From Actinomycetales bacterium (GTDB lineage: Bacteria; Actinomycetota; Actinomycetes; S36-B12): DNA of 64,000 nt. A model generated the notes under the pieces. The model did not search any database, was not told where the DNA came from, and saw only the letters and a list, made by a program, of their open reading frames with translations. The stretch is from the NCBI GenBank assembly GCA_018970025.1, contig JAGWXF010000004.1:124001-188000 (forward strand). The letters are read 5' to 3'. This document shows, one piece after another, positions 52,414 through 60,119 of the stretch (position 1 is the first letter of the stretch; each line of letters starts with the position of its first letter). Position numbers and translations under genes: made by a program.

Positions 52414-52700
52414 CTCTTCCTCCTTGGACTCAGAAACTGCATTGCCTCCGCATTGGTCGGATCAAGGTCGAGGGCCAAAGAGGCATACCTTGCAGCGTTC
52501 CGAGGATCCTTTCGACACTTCTCCAAGAGTGCTTGAACGTCTGCCCTGACGCCGATGCTCGCCTCCACTGAAGCAGGATTGGCTCGCGTCGCCTCCGCAG
52601 AAGGGTGCGCAAATCGTGACTGGCAGTACTCGCAGACGAGGAATCCGCCTTGCTCTACGAGTTCTTTACTTCCGCACCTTCTGCAATCGACTGCCTTCAT
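52410..52700 (-). CDS. Zinc-ribbon protein with short helical repeat
   Basis: A 96-residue protein. The N-terminus is a zinc ribbon (VDCRRCGSKELVEQGGFLVC, then EYC; two CxxC pairs). The second half (LLEKCRKDPRNAARYASLAL) looks like one TPR-type unit. No family name is assigned. It lies between the SPFH and YbjQ genes and overlaps YbjQ by four bases, so it probably works with them. A nucleic-acid or protein adaptor role is only inference. Confidence 0.65.
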   Translation of the reverse strand: MKAVDCRRCGSKELVEQGGFLVCEYCQSRFAHPSAEATRANPASVEASIGVRADVQALLEKCRKDPRNAARYASLALDLDPTNAEAMQFLSPRRKR

Positions 52701-52745
52701 TTCCCATCTCGCTTCGTGAAGTGCCTATTCGCCAGTGGAGACTTG

Positions 52746-53912
52746 CTAGAGGCCCAGTGCCTTTGAACGAGCCGCGTCGTACTCGGATTGGTCGATGAGC
52801 CCAGCGTCAAGCGCTCGCTTGAGGCTCTCCAGCTTGGCAACCAGGTCCTGCCCATCACTACTCGGCGATGCAGGGGGCGGAGTTGCAGTTGGCTGCTGCG
52901 CGAGACCTCCCAAGCCGATGGCACCCGCAGCGATCCCCACGCCCAGGATTCCTTCACTGCCGCCCTGGGCTCCTGCCGACTGGAATCCCTGGGCAAGCGA
53001 AGCCTGAAGGTTGGCGCTACCCCTGCTACCGGACAGCGCATCCGCGCGCTGCACGGTCTTGAGGAGTTCCTTTGTCTGCTCGTCGTATTCGATGCCCAGA
53101 ATGGTGACCTTGGAGATCGTCAGGCCCCGGCCGCTTTGCCACTGGTAGTTGTCATCAACGGCCCTGGATAGGGCTTGTGCGAACTGCACTGCGTCCTGCT
53201 GGATTCGCGAGATTCGGTTGGGTCGGGTGGGGTCATTGGAGTAGAGGCTGAAAGCCGCAGCAAGGGATCCGACTACCTCCGAGAAGAGCTGGTTGGCGGC
53301 TGGGTTTGCTCTGTCTGTGAAGTCAAACGAGTCCAAGCCCTGCAGGTAGACTGCCGGCACAAAGTTCGCAGCGAAGGTGATCGGGTCCACGATAGACAGG
53401 CTGTACGTCCCATAGGTGATTACGCCCACCTGCGCGTTGAAGTAGGCATCGTCCCAATAAACTTCCGCTTGCGTGCCGAACTTGTTGTTCGGAAGTTCCT
53501 TGAGGCAGACGAAGAGCGCCAACTGTTGGGCACCGGGCCTCCCGCCGAACTTGAATCTTTCCCACGACTGCGTGACGAGTGAGCGCCGTACGGCGTCGCC
53601 GGCAAACACCGACTGCGAATATGGGCTCTCCGAATCCCAGACGTACCCACCTGGTTCGCCCACAAAGGCGGTCAGTTTGCCGTCTTGAAAGAGCAGCAGT
53701 CCGTAACCCTCCGGGACTACGACCTTGGACCCGTTAGAAATCACCGATTGCGAACTCTTGCTGTTCGCTCCTCTTCCAGAGTTCTGCCCATTTGGCACCG
53801 CCGGACAAAGAGCGACAGTCGGAGAGATGTCGCTGGGTACGGTGAGGAAGTCCTTCCACTGCTCTGCGAAAGTGCCGCCAACGCCACCTACGGCGGCTCG
53901 AACGAATCCCAT
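52746..53912 (-). CDS. SPFH-domain (virion-core/YdjI-like) protein with SHOCT tail
   Basis: A 388-residue protein with an N-terminal part VPEGYGLLLFQDGKLTAFVG, then an SPFH/band-7-like region typical of the 'virion core' family (FVCLKELPNNKFGT, VGVITYGTYSLSIVDPI, NYQWQSGRGLTISKVTILGI). A Gly/Ala-rich linker follows, then a C-terminal SHOCT motif (ALDAGLIDQSEYDAARSKAL). There is no transmembrane segment; these proteins are thought to coat membranes in stress responses related to Psp. First gene of a three-gene minus-strand operon. Lower GC and different codon use than its neighbours suggest transfer. Confidence 0.75.
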   Translation of the reverse strand: MGFVRAAVGGVGGTFAEQWKDFLTVPSDISPTVALCPAVPNGQNSGRGANSKSSQSVISNGSKVVVPEGYGLLLFQDGKLTAFVGEPGGYVWDSESPYSQSVFAGDAVRRSLVTQSWERFKFGGRPGAQQLALFVCLKELPNNKFGTQAEVYWDDAYFNAQVGVITYGTYSLSIVDPITFAANFVPAVYLQGLDSFDFTDRANPAANQLFSEVVGSLAAAFSLYSNDPTRPNRISRIQQDAVQFAQALSRAVDDNYQWQSGRGLTISKVTILGIEYDEQTKELLKTVQRADALSGSRGSANLQASLAQGFQSAGAQGGSEGILGVGIAAGAIGLGGLAQQPTATPPPASPSSDGQDLVAKLESLKRALDAGLIDQSEYDAARSKALGL

Positions 53913-54222
53913 ACCTTCCCCCGCTCCCCACGAATCCTGTCAAGGGTAGCGAATCGCAGACGGGCTGCAAGTGGCCAAGTGTGAGTTAGGGCGCGGCATT
54001 CGATCGTATGCACGATCCCGGGCAGGCAAGGGGCTCAGGGAGCGGTGCTCCGACCTCCAACGCAGTGCCCGTCTAGAGCATGGGGGCTGTGACGACGCCC
54101 ATCTCCACATGCGCCCCCGTCCCCTCGGGCGCGGACCCATTGTCGCTCCCACGGCCAGGATGTCAGGGCCTTGAATGGGCCCCTACCCCTGTCGCCCCGC
54201 CTCCAAGTCCCGAAACGAGCGG
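53913..54222. other. Intergenic stretch between the SPFH operon and tRNA-Lys
   Basis: These 310 bases contain no convincing gene on either strand. The left end should hold the promoter of the SPFH operon (minus). I saw no integrase, no second copy of the tRNA 3' end and no clear repeat. Confidence 0.5.
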
Positions 54223-54223
54223 A

Positions 54224-54246
54224 AACCCCTTGATTTGCAAGGGGTT
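54224..54246 (-). terminator. Hairpin after tRNA-Lys
   Basis: AACCCCTTG (54224-54232) and CAAGGGGTT (54238-54246) form a perfect 9-bp stem with a five-base loop. It lies five bases past the 3' end of the tRNA on the minus strand. Confidence 0.7.
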
Positions 54247-54251
54247 GTCCG

Positions 54252-54323
54252 TGGGTCGCCGGGGGCTCGAACCCCGAACCTACGGATTAAAAGTCCGCAG
54301 CTCTACCGTTGAGCTAGCGACCC
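54252..54323 (-). tRNA. tRNA-Lys (anticodon UUU)
   Basis: On the minus strand the acceptor arms GGGTCGC and GCGACCC pair. The D-arm reads GCTCAACGGTAGAGC, and the anticodon stem-loop GCGGA-CTTTTAA-TCCGT gives anticodon TTT. The T-arm contains the invariant GGTTCGAA inside GGGGTTCGAACCCC. About 72 nt with the discriminator A; CCA is not encoded. The only RNA gene seen in the window. Confidence 0.92.
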
Positions 54324-54459
54324 TGAGTCGTCCCAAGGCTATCGGCTGGCAAGCCGGCGGCCGTCCACGTGACCACGACTGCCTGGGCCCCCGCGCCCAT
54401 GCTCGAGCATCGGCCCGAGCATGTGAAGATACCGTTACCAACTCCCCCTGGGCGGCACC

Positions 54460-55596
54460 GTGACCGGCAAACTTCCCCTCGCCTTGGCCCTCGCCGCCAT
54501 CATGGCCGCGGGCTCGGGGCCCGCACAGGCCGCGGGCCTGCCGGCCGTCTGGCCCGGGGTGATCGGCGGGACACCCGGCTCCCCGGTGGCATCGGCCGCC
54601 GTGGCCCTCGATCTCGGCAGCTCGGAGTGCACCGGGTCGCTCTGGCGGCCCAGGATCGTCATCACCGCGGCCCACTGCGTGAGCGACTCCGAGGGCATCG
54701 AGCCAGACGTCCAGCCGGGAGACGTGCGCATCTACGCGCCGGGGGCCGACAAGCGCAATGGTCCGACCTCGATCCGGGTGACGCAGATCCTCTTCGATCC
54801 CGCCTGGACGTCGGAATCGTCGGACGACGAGCCATCGGAGCGCGATATCGCCTTCCTCATCCTCGATGCCCCGCTTGGGACTCCCACCTGGATGCGGATG
54901 GCAACCCCAGCGGAGGTCATCGACATCGCACGCAATGGCACGCCGGTCGAGTATGTCGGCTACGGGCTGACAGGGCCGCGAAATGACCCGAACGCCGATG
55001 GCAGCCCGGTGCCGCTGTCGCTCATGACGCGACTGGCGGGGCGGTATGCGGGAGGCATGGGCGACTTCAGCACCGTGGGCGACGGGGTCCGCGGGACGTG
55101 CGCCGGAGACAGCGGCGGGCCCTTCCTGGCGGTGATCGGCGGCCAGCTGGTCTACCTCGGCCCGCTGAGCGGTGGGCTCGGCCACCCATGCGAGGCCGAG
55201 AACGATGACCCGATGGACGACGGGGCGGTCGCGGCGGGCATGGGAGAGCTGGCGCAGCGGGCGCTGGCGGCTGCTGGCGAGGGTCCCGACTCACCGCCCA
55301 CGACCTGCATCGAGGGAGCCGATGTCGACCGGGCGTGCGTCAGCGGCATGGTCTGGACGTACGACTACTGCTGGAGCGGCAAGCGGGCATCACTGCAGGT
55401 GAAGACCGCCAGTGGGTGGAAGACCGTCGCTCGGGTCACCGGCAAGCGCAATGGCGACTGCGACCGCGACACTCCGTACGAGATCGTGTTCAGCCAGACG
55501 GCCACGCAGCCCAAGGCCTCGTACCGCATCGTGCTGCCTCGTCAGCCGGGCCTGCGTCGGGGCGGAGTCGACCCGTTCACGGTTACCAGCGGGTGA
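54460..55596 (+). CDS. Secreted trypsin-like serine protease, paralogue 1
   Basis: A 378-residue exported protease. The signal peptide is about residues 1-25. A short pro-segment is followed by a mature-type N-terminus VIGGTPGSP, as in trypsin. The catalytic triad is complete: H72 (TAAHC), D129 (ERDIAFL) and S218 (CAGDSGGP). After the protease domain comes an extra domain of about 100 residues with four Cys (MVWTYDYCWSGKRASLQVKT, then FTVTSG at the end), shared with the gene at 58977. The GTG start at 54460 is the only one giving the signal peptide. The stop overlaps the next gene by one base (TGATG). Confidence 0.88.
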   Translation: MTGKLPLALALAAIMAAGSGPAQAAGLPAVWPGVIGGTPGSPVASAAVALDLGSSECTGSLWRPRIVITAAHCVSDSEGIEPDVQPGDVRIYAPGADKRNGPTSIRVTQILFDPAWTSESSDDEPSERDIAFLILDAPLGTPTWMRMATPAEVIDIARNGTPVEYVGYGLTGPRNDPNADGSPVPLSLMTRLAGRYAGGMGDFSTVGDGVRGTCAGDSGGPFLAVIGGQLVYLGPLSGGLGHPCEAENDDPMDDGAVAAGMGELAQRALAAAGEGPDSPPTTCIEGADVDRACVSGMVWTYDYCWSGKRASLQVKTASGWKTVARVTGKRNGDCDRDTPYEIVFSQTATQPKASYRIVLPRQPGLRRGGVDPFTVTSG

Positions 55597-56402
55597 TGCG
55601 CCCGCTGCACGTGCTGACGGCGCTCACGATGGTGGCGCTCCTTGCCCTCGGCATTGCGCCCACGTCGGCCACGGCCGCCGACCACGGGACGGTCGTCGCA
55701 GCCGCCGGCCAGCGTCAGTGGATCTGGTGCGCCGGCACTGGCTCGCCGACGGCCGTCATCTCCAGCGGCCTGCGAGCCGATCACGCGATGTGGCGCAAGG
55801 TGATCACCCCGCTGCAGCGCATCACGCGGACCTGCATCTACGACCGCCCTGGCCTGGGCTCGTCCCCGCCACGCCAGGGTGCCCAGCGCACGGATGCCGG
55901 AGAGCATGCGGACGAGCTCCACGCCCTGCTCGCCGCCGCCGGCGAGCGCGGGCCGTACCTGCTCATCGCCCACTCGTACGCCGGGCTCATCGCTCGCGCA
56001 TTCGCCGCGTCCTACCCGCAGGACGTCAGCGGGATGCTCCTCATCGACGCGGTGTTCCCGTCCATCCACCGCACCTACCTGCCCTCGTATCGCGGCCCGT
56101 GGCATGAGGGCGGCACCACGATCGACATGCAGGCAAGCGAGGACGCCACCCGGGGTGGGCCGAGGCTGGGCGACCTTCCGCTCATCGTCCTCACTGCGGG
56201 GGACGGAACGGGCACCTCGTGGGCGGATCGCGTGTGGGAGCGCGAGCAGGCACGAGCCTCGCGACTGTCATCAGCAGGGCAGCAGTGGCACGCCACCCGC
56301 TCCGGTCATGTGATCCAGCAGGATCAGCCGGCGATCGTGATTGAGGCTGTTCGGCTGCTCGTCACCCAGTCGCGCGACGACGCTGCTGCACATGCCCGCT
56401 GA
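55596..56402 (+). CDS. Secreted alpha/beta hydrolase
   Basis: A 268-residue exported hydrolase. The signal peptide is about residues 1-28 (ending SATAAD). The nucleophile elbow is LLIAHSYAGL with S127, an acid lies in MLLIDAV or LIVLTAGDG, and the catalytic His is in TRSGHVIQQDQP. The usual GxSxG is AHSYAG here. Substrate unknown; an esterase, lipase or haloalkane-type enzyme is possible. Coupled to the protease by a TGATG overlap, so the two secreted enzymes are made together. Confidence 0.82.
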   Translation: MRPLHVLTALTMVALLALGIAPTSATAADHGTVVAAAGQRQWIWCAGTGSPTAVISSGLRADHAMWRKVITPLQRITRTCIYDRPGLGSSPPRQGAQRTDAGEHADELHALLAAAGERGPYLLIAHSYAGLIARAFAASYPQDVSGMLLIDAVFPSIHRTYLPSYRGPWHEGGTTIDMQASEDATRGGPRLGDLPLIVLTAGDGTGTSWADRVWEREQARASRLSSAGQQWHATRSGHVIQQDQPAIVIEAVRLLVTQSRDDAAAHAR

Positions 56403-56544
56403 ACCCATCACGTCGCACAGATCGGAGTACCTCGCGATTGCCGCGGACTCCGGCCTGTCCGGGACCATTCGGGCCGTCAACGAGGCAGCGCCTCAATCAT
56501 GCGGCGGCATGTCAGGGCAAACTCCGACTGAACATCGCTGGTCG

Positions 56545-56691
56545 TCACCGCTGGAACACCGTCAGGTGCGGGAGCACCTGACCACATGCAAGGACGATCT
56601 CGCGGGCCTTGGCCAGGTCAGCGAGAACAACGTCCGCGTCAATTTCTGTGTCGGGGTCGGGGTACTCGGTGTCGTTCCTAGTGCTCCTCAT
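56545..56691 (-). CDS. 48-residue acidic protein, third gene of the MNT-HEPN operon
   Basis: A 48-residue, acidic, helical protein: MRSTRNDTEYPDPDTEIDAD, then VVLADLAKAREIVLACGQVL, ending PHLTVFQR. Its ATG (56689-56691) overlaps the HEPN stop by four bases (ATGA), just as HEPN overlaps the nucleotidyltransferase gene. The repeated coupling and the lack of any other reading support it as a real gene. No family recognised; it might be an adaptor or extra antitoxin. Confidence 0.55.
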   Translation of the reverse strand: MRSTRNDTEYPDPDTEIDADVVLADLAKAREIVLACGQVLPHLTVFQR

Positions 56692-57014
56692 CCGGGTACG
56701 GGACGCAGCAGCGCGCCCATGGATGCGGAGAACTGAGCGATGGCGGCGTGCTCGACAGCGATGTGGCCACCAGCACGAGTAGGACGCAACCCTTGCGCCT
56801 GAAGTAGCGCGCTCAGCGCCTTGCGGACACCGTCCCACAGATTGGCGTACGCGGAGTACCCGCGTCCCGCGGCCGCTGCGTCGCTGGCGGTGTCGATGGC
56901 TTCCGATGCCTGAGCGAGAAGGGCAGTGTCGAGGTCCATGGATGCGATCACTCTGTCGAGTTCGTTGCGATTGAGCATGCCCACGATCGTGTCCCGGCCC
57001 GGTACCCAGGTCAT
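56688..57014 (-). CDS. HEPN-domain protein (possible toxin)
   Basis: A 108-residue all-helical protein. Near its end it has a HEPN ribonuclease-type R-x6-H: GLRPTRAGGHIAVEHA with R77 and H84. A helix-rich N-terminal half (MDLDTALLAQASEAIDTASD) completes the fold. Members are RNA-cutting toxins kept inactive by a partner MNT nucleotidyltransferase. Start overlaps the end of that nucleotidyltransferase gene (ATGA). No damage seen. Confidence 0.72.
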   Translation of the reverse strand: MTWVPGRDTIVGMLNRNELDRVIASMDLDTALLAQASEAIDTASDAAAAGRGYSAYANLWDGVRKALSALLQAQGLRPTRAGGHIAVEHAAIAQFSASMGALLRPVPG

Positions 57015-57589
57015 GCTGGTTCACCCTCCGACGTGCCAGACAGTGGTACAACGACCAGTGGTTGCACCTTGACGGACTCGAGGAATGCGCCCGACTGGTG
57101 CACCCACGCGGCGGAAGTCACAACGTGCGTATTGACCTCCTTGCCCAGTCTGGAGGTGGCTCGCCCGACTGCCTCGAACAGGTCATCACGATCCGGATTC
57201 CCGACCACGAGCGCGTCGATGTCACCGGGTAGGAGACCTGGCTCCCGGGCGTAGCGGGCGGCCCATGATCCATAGATGAACGCGGCCGCAATCCCGGCTA
57301 CGCGCGACAGTTCCTCGCCGAGAACATGGACTGGGCCACACGTATGCAGGACGAGGTCGAGCAGGATCGACCTGATCGGCTCCTTCGCGCTGACACTGAT
57401 CAGTCGCGACCGCCCGACCGGGCGACTGGACACCAGACCGGCAGTCTCCAGCAGGTCGACTTCATGCTTGACCGCGTTCTTGTACACGCCCACCGCGCTT
57501 GCCAAGTCTGTGATCGACTCCTCGCCGGGACCCAACAGCAGACGCGTGAGGACCAGCGCCTGTGTCTGAGACCGGAAGAGTGGAAGCAT
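57011..57589 (-). CDS. Winged-helix/MNT nucleotidyltransferase
   Basis: A 192-residue fusion. The N-terminal winged helix of the ArsR/MarR type (ITDLASAVGVYKNAVKHEVD, then LVSSRPVGRSRLISVSA) is followed by an MNT-type nucleotidyltransferase with YGSWAARYAREPGLLPGDID (GS, then DxD). It probably both represses its operon and modifies the HEPN protein, as in HepT-MntA modules, here with a wHTH instead of the Xre-type HTH. ATG 57589 starts the winged helix. The operon is wHTH-MNT, HEPN, 48-residue protein, all with four-base overlaps. Confidence 0.78.
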   Translation of the reverse strand: MLPLFRSQTQALVLTRLLLGPGEESITDLASAVGVYKNAVKHEVDLLETAGLVSSRPVGRSRLISVSAKEPIRSILLDLVLHTCGPVHVLGEELSRVAGIAAAFIYGSWAARYAREPGLLPGDIDALVVGNPDRDDLFEAVGRATSRLGKEVNTHVVTSAAWVHQSGAFLESVKVQPLVVVPLSGTSEGEPA

Positions 57590-57951
57590 CGTCACAGCGC
57601 TGCCCCGCCCCCGAGTCGAGTCCGCAGCCACAGTGACCTTCCAGGAATGAACAATGCTTTTGTCCAAAAAATCACCTCTTTGTACGGATGTCGATGGGCG
57701 TTCGCACACCCTGGTGGCCGTCCCGGACCTCGCCAGTTGGCACGACACCCGAACCCGGCTTGCCGGGTGCCCGACCTCCCCAGAGCGGAGAGGTGGGTCA
57801 CGCCCAGCGAACTCGATCCCAACCAGTACCGCGGACGACCTCGCGGGCGGCGATCGAGCGACATCGAGGCCTGCACCCGGCGCCGCGATGCCTCCATACG
57901 CCGACCGTGAGTCCAGGTTCCCGCGAGAACAAGGCGGCCTATCCTGGCTCC
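57590..57951. other. Divergent regulatory region, no gene seen
   Basis: This 362-base gap separates two divergent nucleotidyltransferase modules. An AT-rich stretch around 57645-57685 probably holds the minus-strand promoter of the wHTH-MNT operon. ACCCGGC-TT-GCCGGGT (57753-57768) is a perfect 7-bp inverted repeat. Towards the right end TATCCT (57940-57945) is a likely -10 box for the leaderless plus-strand gene at 57952. Long open frames here lack protein-like composition. Confidence 0.5.
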
Positions 57952-58065
57952 GTGACCGACGTACCTGCGGACGACGTCTTCACACACGAGGCCGGCGAGC
58001 GGTTCGAGCAGGCGTTCGTGCTGTGTTCCTTCGCTTCGGAGCTCGCGGGGAAGGCGGGCCAGTGA
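57952..58065 (+). CDS. 37-residue leader gene of a nucleotidyltransferase pair
   Basis: A 37-residue ORF reading MTDVPADDVFTHEAGERFEQ and AFVLCSFASELAGKAGQ, predicted mostly helical. A likely -10 box TATCCT ends six bases before the GTG, so the mRNA is probably leaderless. The stop overlaps the GTG of the next gene (GTGA). A tiny gene coupled to a nucleotidyltransferase suggests an antitoxin or co-factor. No family recognised. Confidence 0.55.
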   Translation: MTDVPADDVFTHEAGERFEQAFVLCSFASELAGKAGQ

Positions 58066-58571
58066 CAACCTTCGACCCGTCGCGAATATTTGAGACGCTG
58101 GATCGACACGGTGTCGATTACCTCACCATAGGTGCGTGGGCTGTCATCGCCCACGGATACGTGCGAGCCACGGCGGATATTGATTTCGTGGCAAGACTCG
58201 ATGAGCAGAACTTGACGCGCTTGGCGGCCGCCTTGTCCGAGCTCAACGCTCGCCTTCGTGGCGTTGATGCGGAGAAGCTGGACATTGACCCCAGAGACCC
58301 TCTGGTGCTCGCAAATGGCGCCTCGTTCACCATGGATACCGACGCGGGTCCCCTTGATTTCCTCAATGACGTCCCTGGGGCCGCTGACTACAACGAGATG
58401 CGATCTCGAGCACGCCGGGTGAAGGCGGCTGGCGTCACGGTGTGGGTTGTCGGCTACGAGGACCTCATGCGAATGAAGGAAGCATCAGGCCGAGAGCAAG
58501 ACCTCCTTGATATCCATCAGCTCAGCGCAATCATCAGCGAGCAAGGAGACGCTCGAGGGAATCCCCGCTGA
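58062..58571 (+). CDS. DUF6036-type nucleotidyltransferase
   Basis: A 169-residue protein with a nucleotidyltransferase-like signature YLTIGAWAVIAHGYVRATAD followed by IDFV (G...DxD), then LDFLNDVPGAADYNEM and VWVVGYEDLMRMKEAS. This matches the DUF6036/AbiEii-like group of MNT enzymes, some of which are toxins that modify tRNA. Translational start GTG at 58062 overlaps the 37-residue gene. Which of the two is toxin and which is antitoxin is not evident. Confidence 0.72.
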   Translation: MTTFDPSRIFETLDRHGVDYLTIGAWAVIAHGYVRATADIDFVARLDEQNLTRLAAALSELNARLRGVDAEKLDIDPRDPLVLANGASFTMDTDAGPLDFLNDVPGAADYNEMRSRARRVKAAGVTVWVVGYEDLMRMKEASGREQDLLDIHQLSAIISEQGDARGNPR

Positions 58572-58600
58572 AAGCCACACCCCGATAGCCACCGGCGGCC

Positions 58601-58911
58601 TTGCTTGCTGACGAAGCCTCGGTGGGTTGGCGCACTGCCGTCCTGACAGAGTGTCTCGGCGAGACCAATGTCAACAACCCCGATGTTGAGGCATTCCAGC
58701 CCCCGAACCACCACGCAATGCGAACCAAGCGCTGGCTCTACGTCGCGTACCAGTCAGGCTCCCAGGAGCTCTACGACCTGGTCAGCGATCCAGAAGAGAC
58801 CCGGAGCGTGCTGATGGAGATGCCGCCCGAAGTGGTGGCTGAACTGTCAACTCGACTGGCGACCCTGCGTGCCTGCGCTGGGCAGACCTGTCGCTCCGCT
58901 GATACGTGGGA
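58601..58911 (+). pseudogene. Sulfatase C-terminal remnant
   Basis: The frame reads VGWRTAVLTECLGE, MRTKRWLYVAYQSGSQELYD, LVSDPEETRSVLMEM and STRLATLRACAGQTCRSADT, a typical C-terminus of a secreted sulfatase (TERYLYVEY...GExELYDLxxDP...LRxCxGxxC). No catalytic CxPxR part lies upstream, where the nucleotidyltransferase gene ends at 58571. Only about the last 100 residues remain. Confidence 0.7.
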
Positions 58912-58976
58912 AGCTCACACCCCGCAGGACATGCATGGTGGACAATGCTCCTCGTTCGTCCGAGCGAAGGCACCAC

Positions 58977-60110
58977 ATGAAGCAATCGCTTTCTGCATTG
59001 GTCCTGGGAGCGGCCGTAACGACTGTCATTGCGGGCCCGGCCGTTGCTGCCGTGCCGTCGATCCTGCCCAGCGTGATCGGTGGGACACCGGGGTCCCCAA
59101 TGGCCTCCGCTGCGGTCGCCCTTGAGATCCACGATGGTCTATGTACGGCGTCGCTGTGGCGCAGCCGCATTCTGATCACTGCCGCCCACTGCATCAGCGA
59201 TTCCCAGACCGGTGCCGCCACCACGCAACCTGGGGATATCACGGTCTATCCGCCGGGGGCCAACATCTCAGGCGGGCCGGCCGGCGTAAAGGTGACGCAG
59301 ATCCTCTTCGATCCCGAGTGGACGACCCAAGCTCCGGACGGTGAGTCGGTCGTGCGCGATATCGCCTACCTCATCCTGGACGCGCCACTCGGGCTGCCCA
59401 CCTGGTCCCGCATGGCCACCCCGGCAGAGATCGTCGAGCTCGCTCGTGCCGGGGCCGAGATCGAGTACATCGGCTACGGATTTACCGGCCCGCGCGACGA
59501 TCCGGCGTCACGGACCAGCCCCGTCCCGCTCTCACTGACGAGCCGGCTCGTGCCCGCTGACGGCGGCGGCACCGCGCAGTTCGTCTTCCGAGGGGACGGT
59601 ATCCGCGGCACCTGCGCGGGCGATAGCGGTGGGCCCTTCCTGGCCATCATCAGCGGCACCGTCGTCTACCTGGGGCCGCTCCAAGGGGGAGCTGGGCTTC
59701 CCTGCGATTCCGAGCAGGACGACCCATTCGACTACGCCGCCGTGGCGTCCGAGATGCCCGAGCTCGCGCAGCAAGCCCTCGCCGCCGCGGGCGAGCCGGC
59801 TGAAGCCACCCCGACCACCTGCGTCGAGGGCCCGGATATCGAGCGTCAGTGTGTCGCGGGAACGGTATGGAACTACGACTACTGCTGGAGCGGCACGCGC
59901 GCAGTCCTGCAGGTACGCGCCGCCAGCGGCTGGGAGACCGTCAAGAAGGTGACCGGGCGTCGAAACATTGCCTGTAACCGCTCGTCGCCGTACGAGATCA
60001 CCCTCAGCATCACCGCACGGCAGCCACGCACCTCGTATCGACTCGTCCTGCCCAAGCAGCCGGGCCTGCTCCGTGGAGCCGTGGACCCGTTCACGGTCAC
60101 CAGCGGGTAG
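58977..60110 (+). CDS. Secreted trypsin-like serine protease, paralogue 2
   Basis: A 377-residue exported protease closely related to the one at 54460 along its whole length. The signal peptide is residues 1-25, then VIGGTPGSP. The triad is H71 (TAAHC), D128 (VVRDIAYL) and S217 (CAGDSGGP), with the same C-terminal domain (NYDYCWSGTRAVLQVRA, ending DPFTVTSG). ATG 58977 follows GCGAAGG, and a possible -10 GACAAT lies at 58941. It is not followed by a hydrolase gene. Probably an extracellular protease with a substrate-binding C-terminal domain. Confidence 0.88.
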   Translation: MKQSLSALVLGAAVTTVIAGPAVAAVPSILPSVIGGTPGSPMASAAVALEIHDGLCTASLWRSRILITAAHCISDSQTGAATTQPGDITVYPPGANISGGPAGVKVTQILFDPEWTTQAPDGESVVRDIAYLILDAPLGLPTWSRMATPAEIVELARAGAEIEYIGYGFTGPRDDPASRTSPVPLSLTSRLVPADGGGTAQFVFRGDGIRGTCAGDSGGPFLAIISGTVVYLGPLQGGAGLPCDSEQDDPFDYAAVASEMPELAQQALAAAGEPAEATPTTCVEGPDIERQCVAGTVWNYDYCWSGTRAVLQVRAASGWETVKKVTGRRNIACNRSSPYEITLSITARQPRTSYRLVLPKQPGLLRGAVDPFTVTSG

Positions 60111-60119
60111 GGCCATGAG

